64,000 nt of DNA from Mucilaginibacter galii (GTDB taxonomy: Bacteria; Bacteroidota; Bacteroidia; Sphingobacteriales; Sphingobacteriaceae), in assembly GCF_014635825.1 (NCBI RefSeq), contig NZ_BMDO01000005.1:248001-312000 (forward strand). Direction: 5' to 3'. The notes beneath the pieces are model-generated. The model was not told where the DNA came from and did no database searches. It worked only from the letters and a program-made list of their open reading frames with translations. Of the stretch, positions 43,808 through 52,680 are shown piece after piece; within the stretch, counting starts at the first letter, position 1; every line of letters starts with the position of its first letter. The position numbers and the translations under genes are program-made.

Positions 43808-44284
43808 TTAAGTTTTTGAGCGTTTGCTCCTGAAAAAGTCGCGAACCAGCTCGGCGCACTCATTTTCGCGGATGCCGCCGGTAACTACCGTTTTAGGATG
43901 GGTGATCTTTTGGTTCAACCGGCCAAAGCCCAAACGTGTATCATAGGCTCCAAACACAATTTTGCCTACCTGGAACCAGTATGATGCCCCAGCACACATC
44001 ACGCAGGGCTCCATGGTGACGTATAAGGTACAATCTTTTAAATACTTACCACCTAAAAAGTTGGTAGCCGCTGTCATGGCCTGCATTTCGGCATGGGCCG
44101 ATACGTCGTTCAACCGCTCGGTAAGGTTATGCCCCCGGCCAATGATCTTGCCCTGGCAGGTTACAATGGCACCAATAGGGATTTCGTCTTCGGCGTAAGC
44201 CAAACGGGCTTCGCGCAAGGCTTCATTCATAAAAAAGTCATCGGGCGATACCGATGTTTCGTTGTCAAAACTTATAAAACGCAT
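43808..44284 (-). CDS. tadA: tRNA-specific adenosine deaminase
   Basis: 158 residues. It deaminates the wobble adenosine-34 of tRNA-Arg(ACG) to inosine. The zinc and catalytic motifs HAEMQAM (His, Glu) and PCVMCAGA (two Cys) are present, together with IPIGAIV and GAYDTRLGFG. N-terminal residues MRFISFDNETSVSPDDFFM are a little longer than in E. coli TadA. Its ATG overlaps the csaA stop in a TAATG arrangement, so translation is coupled. Confidence 0.92.
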   Translation of the reverse strand: MRFISFDNETSVSPDDFFMNEALREARLAYAEDEIPIGAIVTCQGKIIGRGHNLTERLNDVSAHAEMQAMTAATNFLGGKYLKDCTLYVTMEPCVMCAGASYWFQVGKIVFGAYDTRLGFGRLNQKITHPKTVVTGGIRENECAELVRDFFRSKRSKT

Positions 44285-44619
44285 TAAATGAGTTTGCTTC
44301 CGTTAGGCACAGGCCTTTCTACGGTGGTTAATACAATATCGCCATTCTCGTCGGCCAGGCCAGTAACTAAAAACTGCGACATAAAGTTGGCTATTTGTTT
44401 TTCGGGAAAGTTGACCACGCCCAATATTTGCCGGCCAACTAATTCCTCTTTGGTATAATGTTTAGTGATCTGCGCGCTCGACCATTTAATGCCCAGCTCG
44501 CCAAAGTCTACCTTTAACTGGTAGGCTGGCTTGCGCGCCTTAGGAAAATCCTGCACTTCTACAATGGTACCGGCGCGAAGTTCCACTTTTTCAAAATCGG
44601 CCCAGGTAATGGTTTGCAT
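44284..44619 (-). CDS. csaA: CsaA-like tRNA-binding domain protein
   Basis: 111 residues made of one OB-fold tRNA-binding domain: TITWADFEKVELRAGTIVEV, YQLKVDFGELGIKWSSAQIT and GVVNFPEKQIANFMSQFLV. This matches CsaA, a dimeric protein with reported tRNA-binding and chaperone or secretion-related activity. It shares a TAATG junction with tadA, which makes a link to tRNA biology plausible. A family D repeat end lies just upstream. Confidence 0.9.
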   Translation of the reverse strand: MQTITWADFEKVELRAGTIVEVQDFPKARKPAYQLKVDFGELGIKWSSAQITKHYTKEELVGRQILGVVNFPEKQIANFMSQFLVTGLADENGDIVLTTVERPVPNGSKLI

Positions 44620-44634
44620 GGCGGCAAATATAAA

Positions 44635-44671
44635 GAAGCCCCTCCTAAATCCTCCCCAGGAGGGAGGACTT
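44635..44671. repeat. C/T-rich palindromic repeat family D, single end
   Basis: Reads AAGAAGCCCCTCCTAAATCC, then TCCCCAGGAGGGAGGAC. The same end occurs (reverse strand) at 53815-53847 and, with changes, at 62095-62130 in the helicase gene. It fills the gap between csaA and the DUF3095 gene. Confidence 0.75.
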
Positions 44672-44677
44672 TATATT

Positions 44678-45889
44678 TTAATCTGCTTTTTGTTGATGGT
44701 TAATTTCTTTCAACTTTCGCTTAATTACCCTGGCGGCTTGCGTGTACCCGCCATCGCTGCCGTCTACAAAATGGATGTGGCCGTCTTTCATATCGCGTAC
44801 ATAACACGACATTACCGAGGCGCCGCTTACATGCAAACCGTAGATGATTTCGCCAGCGGTTTCCAATTCATCTAAGTATTGCTGCAATGCTTCGCGTTGT
44901 TTTACATTGCCCGATATTACCGTATTAATTTTGCCGTCGATAACCAAAGTATCCGACATCTCCACCAAGCTTTTAAGGTAGGCCTTACCTTTTTTGGTGC
45001 GAAAGTAAATATGTCCCAATAAGTTTACGGCCCAGGTTTGCAGCAGATCGAGCCATTTGAACTGGCCTAAGCGTGTGCGCATTTCTAAACCTATGCGGTT
45101 AAATGTTGTTACCAGCTTTAAGCGCGATACGGATATAGGCTGCCTTTTTCGGTGCGGACCGTACAATGCCTCTATTTGCTTCATTACCTTGCTAAAGGCA
45201 GAAGCCTGCTGTTTATGATGAAGGGCTGCAACAAGCAGGGTAACTACTTCTTCCTTATCTTCCGGTGGGGGTATTTTATCCCAGCGACATTGCATACCAG
45301 TAAGATCTAATACACTATCCGTACCATCATGTCCCGATAGCAGGTAATCATCGCCCTTAATAATTTTTTCAGCATAGTTTAAGCCGTTACCCAATACAAC
45401 GGGAATGTTGAATGATCTGGAGCTTTTGTATTTAGCCATATGTAAATGATAGCCCTGCTCGTAAATTTTCTTTACCGTTACCGTGCCGGTTCGCAGTTCA
45501 AGGTTAAAGTTTTCAAAAGTGCTGGCCTTGTATAATGCCAATACCTGCATAGCCTTGTTAATTAAGCATTCGGGAACTATGAAGGTTGCACCATCTCCCC
45601 CAAAAAAGAACGGGATAGTAACCTGCATATCAAAAGCAAGGTTAAGCACTGAAACAATACTGCCGGTAGCAATAAGGTTTACGTTTTGATGGCTACCACC
45701 TAAAACCGCTTCGGTCGAACTTTTAATATCAGTTATGATCACATGCCAGCTGGCAGGAACAGTGCTAAAATGCTCTTCATTCAATAGCAGGTCGCCCAGG
45801 GGTAGTGGACTAACGGGTAACTGGGTATAAAAATCCTGATCGGGCGTTAACATTTGTTCGTGTGAAAAGCTAAGAAGTTTCGATGTCAC
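44678..45889 (-). CDS. DUF3095 protein, resembling class III nucleotidyl cyclases
   Basis: 403 residues, no signal peptide. The N-terminal domain has WHVIITDIKSSTEAVLGG (about 48-65) and IPFFFGGDGATFIVP (about 92-106). In class III adenylate/guanylate cyclases the first metal-binding Asp lies in a similar DIxxST motif and the second in GDG, so the catalytic-metal pattern looks kept. The substrate-specifying residues are not evident. The C-terminal half is helical, with a domain rich in Lys/Arg near 300-320. The activity and product are unknown. It is a single gene with tadA-csaA downstream. Confidence 0.78.
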   Translation of the reverse strand: MTSKLLSFSHEQMLTPDQDFYTQLPVSPLPLGDLLLNEEHFSTVPASWHVIITDIKSSTEAVLGGSHQNVNLIATGSIVSVLNLAFDMQVTIPFFFGGDGATFIVPECLINKAMQVLALYKASTFENFNLELRTGTVTVKKIYEQGYHLHMAKYKSSRSFNIPVVLGNGLNYAEKIIKGDDYLLSGHDGTDSVLDLTGMQCRWDKIPPPEDKEEVVTLLVAALHHKQQASAFSKVMKQIEALYGPHRKRQPISVSRLKLVTTFNRIGLEMRTRLGQFKWLDLLQTWAVNLLGHIYFRTKKGKAYLKSLVEMSDTLVIDGKINTVISGNVKQREALQQYLDELETAGEIIYGLHVSGASVMSCYVRDMKDGHIHFVDGSDGGYTQAARVIKRKLKEINHQQKAD

Positions 45890-45979
45890 AACATACGTAA
45901 AATCATGAGTAATAAGTTGTCAAAGTTATGCGTTTGCTTTACTGCTGTAACAATATAGCTTACCTATTGTTGCCTAGCT

Positions 45980-45987
45980 TATATTTG
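45980..45987 (+). promoter_or_regulatory. -7 box of dinB, 4 bp from the ATG
   Basis: TATATTTG ends at 45987; the ATG is at 45992. The transcript is probably leaderless. No LexA-type box was recognised. Confidence 0.5.
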
Positions 45988-45991
45988 TAAA

Positions 45992-47092
45992 ATGCCTGCC
46001 GACACTCAATACCGCAAGATCATCCATATAGATATGGATGCGTTTTACGCATCGGTAGAGCAGCGCGATAACCCGGAGCTGCGGGGTAAGCCTTTGGTGG
46101 TAGGCGGTTTGCCCGAGGGGCGGGGCGGTGTGGTGGCCACCGCTAGTTATGAGGCGCGTAAGTTTGGTATAAGGTCGGCTATGTCATCTAAACAGGCTTT
46201 GCAGTTGTGCCCGCATGCGGTATTTGTGCGGCCAAGGTTTGCGGTGTACAAGGAGGTGTCTAAACACATCAGGGAGATCTTTAGCAGGTACACCGATTTG
46301 ATAGAGCCGCTTTCTTTAGATGAAGCTTACTTGGATGTAACGGAAGATAAGCTGGGTGTAGGCTCGGCTATTGAGGTAGCACAGCAAATTAAGCAGGCTA
46401 TCCAGGATGAATTGAATCTTACGGCTTCGGCGGGGGTATCTATCAATAAGTTTGTGGCTAAAATAGCTTCGGATATTAATAAGCCTAACGGGTTAAAGTT
46501 CATCGGCCCATCGGCGGTAGAAAGTTTTATGGAGCAATTGCCCGTAGAAAAGTTTCATGGCGTGGGCAAGGTTACGGCCGAGAAGATGAAGAAGCAAGGC
46601 TTACATACCGGGGCCGATCTCAAAAAGTTGACAGAAGACGAACTGGTGAAAAGCTTTGGCAAGGTTGGCCGGTTTTATTACCAAATTGTACGCGGTAATG
46701 ATAACCGTCCGGTGCAACCCCACCGTGAAACTAAATCGATGGGGGCCGAAGATACCTTCGCTTATGACCTCACTGAACCGGAAGAAATGCACACCGAACT
46801 GGACAAGATAGCCCAAACCGTGGCCGATCGACTGGCCCGCTACAACCTCAAAGGCCGCACGGTTACTTTAAAAGTGAAATACAGCAGTTTTAAACAAATT
46901 ACCCGTAACCATTCGCTTACCCAGCCCTTAGGAGATGCAGAAACTTTAAGCCGTATTGCCAAAGAGTTATTAGCCGCTACCGGCCTGGATGAGGTGAAGA
47001 TACGCCTGTTAGGTATATCGGTATCTAACTTTGGAGAACTGCAGTCCAAACCTAAAAAGGACGATGCGCCCGAACAGTTAAAATTATTTTAA
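45992..47092 (+). CDS. dinB: DNA polymerase IV (Y-family, error-prone)
   Basis: 366 residues. The palm and fingers show IIHIDMDAFYASVEQRD (metal Asp and steric-gate Phe) and LSLDEAYLDVT (catalytic Asp-Glu). The thumb has helix-hairpin-helix FHGVGKVTAEKMKKQG and the little finger follows. It ends in DAPEQLKLF, a terminal QLxLF beta-clamp-binding motif. It carries out translesion synthesis. It is single and has a -7 box 4 bp upstream. Confidence 0.96.
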   Translation: MPADTQYRKIIHIDMDAFYASVEQRDNPELRGKPLVVGGLPEGRGGVVATASYEARKFGIRSAMSSKQALQLCPHAVFVRPRFAVYKEVSKHIREIFSRYTDLIEPLSLDEAYLDVTEDKLGVGSAIEVAQQIKQAIQDELNLTASAGVSINKFVAKIASDINKPNGLKFIGPSAVESFMEQLPVEKFHGVGKVTAEKMKKQGLHTGADLKKLTEDELVKSFGKVGRFYYQIVRGNDNRPVQPHRETKSMGAEDTFAYDLTEPEEMHTELDKIAQTVADRLARYNLKGRTVTLKVKYSSFKQITRNHSLTQPLGDAETLSRIAKELLAATGLDEVKIRLLGISVSNFGELQSKPKKDDAPEQLKLF

Positions 47093-47188
47093 TGGCTTGC
47101 TTAATACTCCGGTAACAAGGCTTAGTTATATTGCATCGGTTACAAAAAAACTTTAAGCCGCCGACGCAGTTGTTATGGCACTTAACCT

Positions 47189-47707
47189 ATGATAAAAATT
47201 CGATATTCACTCCCCGCGCTTTTACTCGCCCTGCTTGTTACTAATTTGGTGTATAGCCAACCGGCCCGTACCTCCATTGGTATAGGCGCGGGCATAAATC
47301 GTCCCTTTAAAAGCGGTTATGGCCTTGGGCGCGATAGGGTGTTACAGGCAAACATCCGCCTCAACAATAACCTGGCTTTAATGCCGCTGTTAGGTTGGGA
47401 AACCATAGCCGGTGGGAAAAATATTAATGATAGATCGGGCTTCGACGCCGGGTTTCTTAACCTGGCCGCCAAATACTTTGTAAGCAAAAACGTGTTTACG
47501 TATGCAGGCCCTTCGGTGTATGTGGGTGGCAGCGATGGTGGCGTAGTAGGCTTGGGAGGCTCTGCAGGTGCAGGCTACAATTGGAATTTAGATGATTACA
47601 GCAGTCTTGAATTTTCGTTACGGGCCGATGCCTTACCAACCCACCTGCAGGCCGGTACATTAATAGGCTTGCGCGTAGCCTACCAGTTTAATTTTAAGCC
47701 CTGGTAA
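47189..47707 (+). CDS. Putative outer-membrane beta-barrel protein
   Basis: 172 residues with a Sec signal peptide (ALLLALLVTNLVYSQ). The mature protein starts RTSIGIGAGINRPFKSGYG and is a run of amphipathic, Gly-rich strands (FLNLAAKYFVSKNVFTYAGP, GAGYNWNLDDYSSLEFSLRADA), ending VAYQFNFKPW with an aromatic C-terminus. This matches small 8-stranded OmpW/OmpX-like barrels. The function is unknown. It may be co-transcribed with kynA, 36 bp downstream, although kynA has its own -7 box. Confidence 0.7.
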   Translation: MIKIRYSLPALLLALLVTNLVYSQPARTSIGIGAGINRPFKSGYGLGRDRVLQANIRLNNNLALMPLLGWETIAGGKNINDRSGFDAGFLNLAAKYFVSKNVFTYAGPSVYVGGSDGGVVGLGGSAGAGYNWNLDDYSSLEFSLRADALPTHLQAGTLIGLRVAYQFNFKPW

Positions 47708-47730
47708 TAAATACATCTGCTGCAATCTCT

Positions 47731-47738
47731 TAACTTTG
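47731..47738 (+). promoter_or_regulatory. -7 box of kynA, 5 bp from the ATG
   Basis: TAACTTTG ends at 47738; the ATG is at 47744. Likely leaderless transcript. Confidence 0.5.
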
Positions 47739-47743
47739 CCCGC

Positions 47744-48697
47744 ATGCAGATCTCTCCCGAAATTGAACAACGGCTGGCATTATTGCAGCAAAAGTATGAA
47801 GCCATGGGCCAGGATATGGCCTCGTACCTGGATGGTTTGCTGTATGCCGATTTTTTAACGTACTGGGACTACATTAACCTAGATACGCTGCTAAGCCTGC
47901 AAAACCCTAAAACGCCATTCCCCGATGAAGAGATCTTCATTATCTATCATCAAATTACCGAGCTTTATTTTAAGCTGGCGCTGAATGAGTGCAAGCAGAT
48001 TGCGCAGCACGAAGCCCTGACTGCCGAGTTTTTTACCGCCCGCTTACACCGCATTAACCGCTATTTTGAAGCGCTGACGCATTCGTTCGAAATTATGGTG
48101 GATGGGATGGAGAAGGAGCAATTCTTAAAGTTTCGGATGTCGTTACTGCCGGCCAGTGGTTTTCAATCGGGCCAGTACAGGATGATAGAGATTTACGCAA
48201 CCGACTTTTTTAACCTCGTAGCCAAAGACAGCCGGGAAGCGCTTGCCAACGGCACTGTGAAGGAGCAGTTTGAAGATATTTACTGGAAGTATGGTGCCAC
48301 CGAACTATCTACCGGTAAAAAAACGTTGACACTGAAGCAGTTTGAAAAAAAATACGCCAAAACGTTTGTCGATTTAGGCGAGAATTTAATTAATACCAAC
48401 TTTTACGCTTTATACCGCAAGTTTAAACAAGCCGGAAAAGCCACCGAGGCGCTGGCTACTGAGTTGCGGCACTTAGATACTAATGTCAATGTAAACTGGC
48501 CGCTATCGCACTATAAATCGGCTGTGCGCTACCTGCACCGCGAGCCCGAGGAGATCAGGGCCACGGGCGGCACCAACTGGCAAAAGTATCTGCCTCCGCG
48601 TTTTCAAAAACGCATTTTTTATCCTTCTTTATGGACTGATGTACAAAAAGAAGAATGGGGTAGGGCTTGGGTAAAGAAGGTGCTAAGCGAGGTTTAG
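47744..48697 (+). CDS. kynA: Tryptophan 2,3-dioxygenase family protein
   Basis: 317 residues, helical haem enzyme that opens the indole ring of tryptophan to N-formylkynurenine. Family motifs seen: FLTYWDYINLDTLLSLQ, IIYHQITELYFKLALNE, FRMSLLPASGFQSGQYRMIE, and RATGGTNWQKYLPPRF near the C-terminus. They include the substrate-binding Arg and Ser/Gly region. No other kynurenine-pathway gene lies in the window. It is followed by a repeat and a strong terminator shared with gapN. Confidence 0.92.
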   Translation: MQISPEIEQRLALLQQKYEAMGQDMASYLDGLLYADFLTYWDYINLDTLLSLQNPKTPFPDEEIFIIYHQITELYFKLALNECKQIAQHEALTAEFFTARLHRINRYFEALTHSFEIMVDGMEKEQFLKFRMSLLPASGFQSGQYRMIEIYATDFFNLVAKDSREALANGTVKEQFEDIYWKYGATELSTGKKTLTLKQFEKKYAKTFVDLGENLINTNFYALYRKFKQAGKATEALATELRHLDTNVNVNWPLSHYKSAVRYLHREPEEIRATGGTNWQKYLPPRFQKRIFYPSLWTDVQKEEWGRAWVKKVLSEV

Positions 48698-48718
48698 TTG
48701 TTCAAACTATAATCCACC

Positions 48719-48782
48719 TGTCAGTCTGAGCTTGTCGAAGACTTAACCGAGCGGCGAATGCTTCGACAAGCTCAGCATGACA
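48719..48782. repeat. Palindromic repeat family A, copy 2
   Basis: Begins TGTCAGTCTGAGCTTGTCGA and ends CTTCGACAAGCTCAGCATGACA-like, with an imperfect centre (AACCGAGCGGCGAATG). It lies between kynA and its terminator. Confidence 0.85.
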
Positions 48783-48796
48783 AGCGAAATTTAAAT

Positions 48797-48828
48797 AAAG
48801 AAGGACGGTTATTTAACCGTCCTTCTTT
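48797..48828. terminator. Bidirectional terminator between kynA and gapN
   Basis: 15-bp perfect stem AAAGAAGGACGGTTA (48797-48811 with 48814-48828) and a 2-nt apparent loop that opens to a larger one in practice. Confidence 0.92.
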
Positions 48829-48845
48829 ATTTGTAATCTATACTC

Positions 48846-50468
48846 CTAAAAGATATAATTCGTACTCAAGAAATTACTATCATGCTTGTTAATGATCTCG
48901 TTCAGCAATTGCTTGTTGGTATCGTTCATCTTGGTAGCTACCAGTGAGCGAATAGAGAACGAGCGCAGGGCATCGTTAACAGATAACGTACCCTCGGCAC
49001 TGTCTTTACGGCCGGTGAATGGAAACACATCAGGGCCGCGCTGGCACTGGGCGTTAATGTTTACACGGCTTACCAGGTTCACGAACGGATCGATTAGGCT
49101 GGCAGTTTCCTCGGCGTCGGTACTAAAGATACTTACCTGCATACCATGCGGCGAATCTATCTGGTATTGAATAGGTTCCTCAATAGAATCGAAAGGCAAT
49201 ACCGGGATAACCGGGCCAAACTGCTCTTCGCGGTACAGCTTCATTTGAGCGTTAACGGGGTAAACTACCGCCGGGAACACGAAAGAGGCTACCGTTTCGC
49301 CGCCGTTTTCGTTTACCACACGGGCACCGTTGGCAATCGCATCATCAATACACTCTTTTAAATAGGCCGGTTTGCCGGGTTCGGCTACCGGGGTAAGGTT
49401 TACACCTTTGGTCCACGGCATGCCGTATTTTAGTTTGGCAATGCCTTCGCTCAGTAGTTTCAAAAACTCATCGGCCACATCTTTGTGCACATGGATGATT
49501 TTGATGGCTGTACAACGCTGTCCGTTATAAGACAACGAACCCAGAATACACTCGGCCACAGCAATGTTCAGGTCGGCACTTTTGGTGACGATGGCGGCAT
49601 TCTTGGCATCCAAACTTAGCACCGCACGCAGGCGGTTAATTTTAGGGTGACGCTTTTTTAAGTCGTTAGCCACCTTGCTGCTACCAATAAAGGCCAGCAC
49701 ATTGATTTTACCGGTAGCCATTAAGCCCGGGGTTACATTGGCACCACGACCATACACGGTATTCACCACACCTTTAGGAAAAGATTCCTGGAAGGCGCGT
49801 AGTAAAGGGTAGTGAACCAAGGTGCCATGTTTCGGCGGCTTGAAAAGGATGGTGTTGCCCATGATAATGGCCGGGATCAACGTAGTAAAGGTTTCATTCA
49901 ACGGGTAGTTGAAGGGGCCCATACATAACACCACACCAATAGGCGAACGGCGGGTTTGTGCCACCACACCTTCGGCAATTTCAAAACGCGATGACTGACG
50001 GTCAAGATCCTTCAACGCATCAATGGTCAGGTTAATATATTCAACGGTACGGTCAAATTCTTTGGTAGAGTCGGCTACAGATTTGCCAATTTCCCAAACG
50101 ATTAATTTGATCACGAGGTCGCGCTGTTCTACCATTTTGTATACGAACTTTTCAAGGCACTTAATGCGCCCGTCAACGCTCATGGTGGGCCATTCGCCAC
50201 GACCATTGTTATATGCAGTTTCTGCGGCGGCTAAAGCCTCCATAGCCTCTACTTCGGTACCCAGAGGGTAGCTGCCAATCAGTTTGCGCTCCAATCCCGT
50301 TGGACCGGGTATACATATCGGCGAGTAAACCTCGCTTACCTCGCCATCCCATTGCTTCATCTCGCCATTACTTAAGTACTCGCGCTGATGAATGGGCTCA
50401 ATACGGTATTCCTCGGGGATTTGACTTTCCTCAACAAATAAGCCGTTAAGCTCGTCTTTAAAACTCAT
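48846..50468 (-). CDS. gapN: NADP-dependent non-phosphorylating glyceraldehyde-3-phosphate dehydrogenase
   Basis: 540-residue aldehyde dehydrogenase. It should oxidise glyceraldehyde 3-phosphate directly to 3-phosphoglycerate with NADP, giving NADPH instead of ATP. Motifs: GPFNYPLNE (cofactor), FKPPKHGTL, AFIGSSKVAN, LSLDAKNAAIV (general base region) and the catalytic Cys in YNGQRCTAIK. The long N-terminus and RVNINAQCQRGPDVFPFTGRKDSAEGT tail fit the GapN subgroup. It lies downstream of the hexuronate genes on the same strand, whose end product includes this triose phosphate, but a 205-bp gap with a repeat separates them. Confidence 0.9.
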   Translation of the reverse strand: MSFKDELNGLFVEESQIPEEYRIEPIHQREYLSNGEMKQWDGEVSEVYSPICIPGPTGLERKLIGSYPLGTEVEAMEALAAAETAYNNGRGEWPTMSVDGRIKCLEKFVYKMVEQRDLVIKLIVWEIGKSVADSTKEFDRTVEYINLTIDALKDLDRQSSRFEIAEGVVAQTRRSPIGVVLCMGPFNYPLNETFTTLIPAIIMGNTILFKPPKHGTLVHYPLLRAFQESFPKGVVNTVYGRGANVTPGLMATGKINVLAFIGSSKVANDLKKRHPKINRLRAVLSLDAKNAAIVTKSADLNIAVAECILGSLSYNGQRCTAIKIIHVHKDVADEFLKLLSEGIAKLKYGMPWTKGVNLTPVAEPGKPAYLKECIDDAIANGARVVNENGGETVASFVFPAVVYPVNAQMKLYREEQFGPVIPVLPFDSIEEPIQYQIDSPHGMQVSIFSTDAEETASLIDPFVNLVSRVNINAQCQRGPDVFPFTGRKDSAEGTLSVNDALRSFSIRSLVATKMNDTNKQLLNEIINKHDSNFLSTNYIF

Positions 50469-50519
50469 GATAATTGTTTAAGATTAATATTTGTGTTCGG
50501 GTTGTTAAAAATGTCTTAT

Positions 50520-50663
50520 CGTCATTGCGAGCGATAGCGAAGCAATCTCTGCATGCCAGATATACGCTTGATCAGTCCCCGCAGAGATTATTAATGAGTT
50601 AATTGTTTCCAATGGCATTAATGAGCTCCCTACGGTCGGTTGTCTTCGTGCCTCGTAATGATG
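50520..50663. repeat. Palindromic repeat family C, copy 2 (degenerate)
   Basis: Begins CGTCATTGCGAGCGATAGCG with inner arms GCAATCTCTGC and GCAGAGATT, and a decayed right end CTTCGTGCCTCGTAATGATG. It fills most of the gap between the MFS gene and gapN. Confidence 0.7.
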
Positions 50664-50673
50664 AGGTATTCAA

Positions 50674-51999
50674 TTATAACTCAATAGGCTTCATACGCGG
50701 AACCAGGCTCTTCATTACTACCCATGCAATTACATAAGCAACCGCACAAATAACAAACATGATTGAATAGCCGGTTTGAATGTGTCCCTGCTTTTCGTAA
50801 TAATCGAACAATAAGCCACCGCCCTTACTTAATAAAAATGAGCCTATGCCGCCGGCCATACCGCCAATGCCGGTAATCGTGGCAATGGCTTTTTTCGGGA
50901 ACATGTCGCCCACGGTAGTAAATATGTTAGCACTCCAGGCTTGATGGGCCGATGCGCCAATAGCAATTAAACCTACGGCATACCAATAGCTGTACTGGCT
51001 TAAGTAAGGCGTTAACAGAACGACTAACGGAAACAATGCGATAATAAACATGGCTTTCATGCGGCCGGTATACGGATCGTAACCTTTTTTAATAAAATAA
51101 GCCGGAAACGCCCCGCCACCTATAGAGCCGAACATGGTAGTAGTATATAAAACGGCGATAGGTAAAGAAATTGCTGTACCCGTCATATTATATTGTGCCT
51201 TAAAGTAGGCAGGCAACCAAAACAGGAAGAACCACCAAACGCCATCCGTCATGAACTTGCCGAAAGCAAAGGCCCAGGTTTGTTTGTAGGTTAAACATTG
51301 GCTGTAAGTAAATTTCTTGCCATCGTCTTCGCGTTCTACAACTATACCTTCGTTACTCAGAATTTCGTCGCTGTGAATGTATTCATACTCAGCCTGACCT
51401 AATTTTTTGTTTTTAGAAGGCAATTCATAAAATATTAACCAGAATATTAACCATATGAAACCCAGGGCACCTATTAAAATGAAAGCCCATTTCCATCCGT
51501 ACATTTCGGCAATCCAGGGTACTACGATAGGCGCTAATATGGCACCTACGTTAGCGCCCGAGTTAAATATGCCTGTGGCTAAAGCACGATCTTTTTTAGG
51601 GAAATACTCGGCTGTGGCTTTTATAGCCGCCGGAAAGTTACCCGATTCGCCTGCGGCCAATACCGTACGGCCTAAAGAAAAGCCCAATATTTTACCGGGA
51701 ATTAAATGAGCAACGGCATGCAGCATAGCCCCTAACGACCATAAAATGATTGACCAGGTGTAACCCATTTTGGTACCCAGGTAATCAACCACACGGCCGG
51801 CAAACAACATCGAAAATGCGTAAGCAAGTGAGAACACCCCTACAATGGTTCCGTAATCGCTGTTGGTCCAGCCAAACTCTTTAGCAAGCGTAGGTTGTAG
51901 TAAACTTAATACCTGCCTGTCAAGGTAGTTAATGGTAGTAGCAAAAAACAGCAGGGCGCAAATGGTCCAGCGGTAATTACTAAATTTGACGTCTTTCAT
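50674..51999 (-). CDS. exuT: MFS transporter, hexuronate (ExuT)-like
   Basis: 441 residues, 12 predicted transmembrane helices in two halves with a central loop. The start WTICALLFFATTINYLDRQVLSLL and the motif GRVVDYLGTKMGYTWS (MFS motif A) are typical of the anion:cation symporter family that includes ExuT and glucarate transporters. NYLDRQ is strongly conserved there. Its gene starts 21 bp after eda and follows kdgK and uxaC, which supports uptake of galacturonate or glucuronate. Confidence 0.87.
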   Translation of the reverse strand: MKDVKFSNYRWTICALLFFATTINYLDRQVLSLLQPTLAKEFGWTNSDYGTIVGVFSLAYAFSMLFAGRVVDYLGTKMGYTWSIILWSLGAMLHAVAHLIPGKILGFSLGRTVLAAGESGNFPAAIKATAEYFPKKDRALATGIFNSGANVGAILAPIVVPWIAEMYGWKWAFILIGALGFIWLIFWLIFYELPSKNKKLGQAEYEYIHSDEILSNEGIVVEREDDGKKFTYSQCLTYKQTWAFAFGKFMTDGVWWFFLFWLPAYFKAQYNMTGTAISLPIAVLYTTTMFGSIGGGAFPAYFIKKGYDPYTGRMKAMFIIALFPLVVLLTPYLSQYSYWYAVGLIAIGASAHQAWSANIFTTVGDMFPKKAIATITGIGGMAGGIGSFLLSKGGGLLFDYYEKQGHIQTGYSIMFVICAVAYVIAWVVMKSLVPRMKPIEL

Positions 52000-52020
52000 T
52001 TCTTTAGGTTCGGTTGGTTA

Positions 52021-52680
52021 TTATCTGCTGGTTTGCACCAGGTTAATGGCAGTTTGCGTGTCGGTATATAACTGGTCGTATAATTTTCCTTCTAACACTT
52101 CTTTGCTAATAAGCTTACTGCCCATGCCCACCGCACAAACACCGGCCCTAAACCAGGTAGAAATATTGTTAGCTTCTAACTCCACCCCACCGGTTGGCAT
52201 AAATAACTGGTCGCGGAACAGTTCTTTAATGGAAGACAAAAACGCAGGACCCAAGATGTTGGCCGGGAAAAGTTTGATCAACGCTGCATCATTGCACTGC
52301 GCGGTGTAAATTTCGGTAGGTGTCATACAGCCGGGTATCCAAAGCATGTTACGGTCGTGCGCCATTTTAGCCACCTCGGGGTTTACAATGGGCGATACCA
52401 GGAAATCGGCACCGGCATTAATAAAGGCATCGGCATCGTGTACCGATTTTATAGTGCCTATCCCCAGGTGCAAATCGGGCATTTCGTTTTGCTGCAGTTC
52501 TTTTAACTGCTTAAAGTTTTCGAGTGCGGCCTCGCCGCGGTTGGTGTATTCAAATACACGAACACCGGCTTTATATAGTGTACGGGTTACCTCTACGCTT
52601 ACCTCGGCATCTTTATAAAAAAACAGGGGCAACATGCCCTGCGTAACTATACTATCTAAAACTTCTTGCTTGGTTTTCAT
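52021..52680 (-). CDS. eda: KDPG aldolase (2-dehydro-3-deoxy-phosphogluconate aldolase)
   Basis: 219-residue class I aldolase that splits KDPG to pyruvate and glyceraldehyde 3-phosphate. The Schiff-base Lys is in LIKLFPANILGP, the catalytic Glu in RVFEYTNRG, and the phosphate-binding end MPTGGVELEANN is present. Its start overlaps kdgK by 4 bp, so the kinase and aldolase are coupled. The MFS transporter gene follows 21 bp later. Confidence 0.93.
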   Translation of the reverse strand: MKTKQEVLDSIVTQGMLPLFFYKDAEVSVEVTRTLYKAGVRVFEYTNRGEAALENFKQLKELQQNEMPDLHLGIGTIKSVHDADAFINAGADFLVSPIVNPEVAKMAHDRNMLWIPGCMTPTEIYTAQCNDAALIKLFPANILGPAFLSSIKELFRDQLFMPTGGVELEANNISTWFRAGVCAVGMGSKLISKEVLEGKLYDQLYTDTQTAINLVQTSR

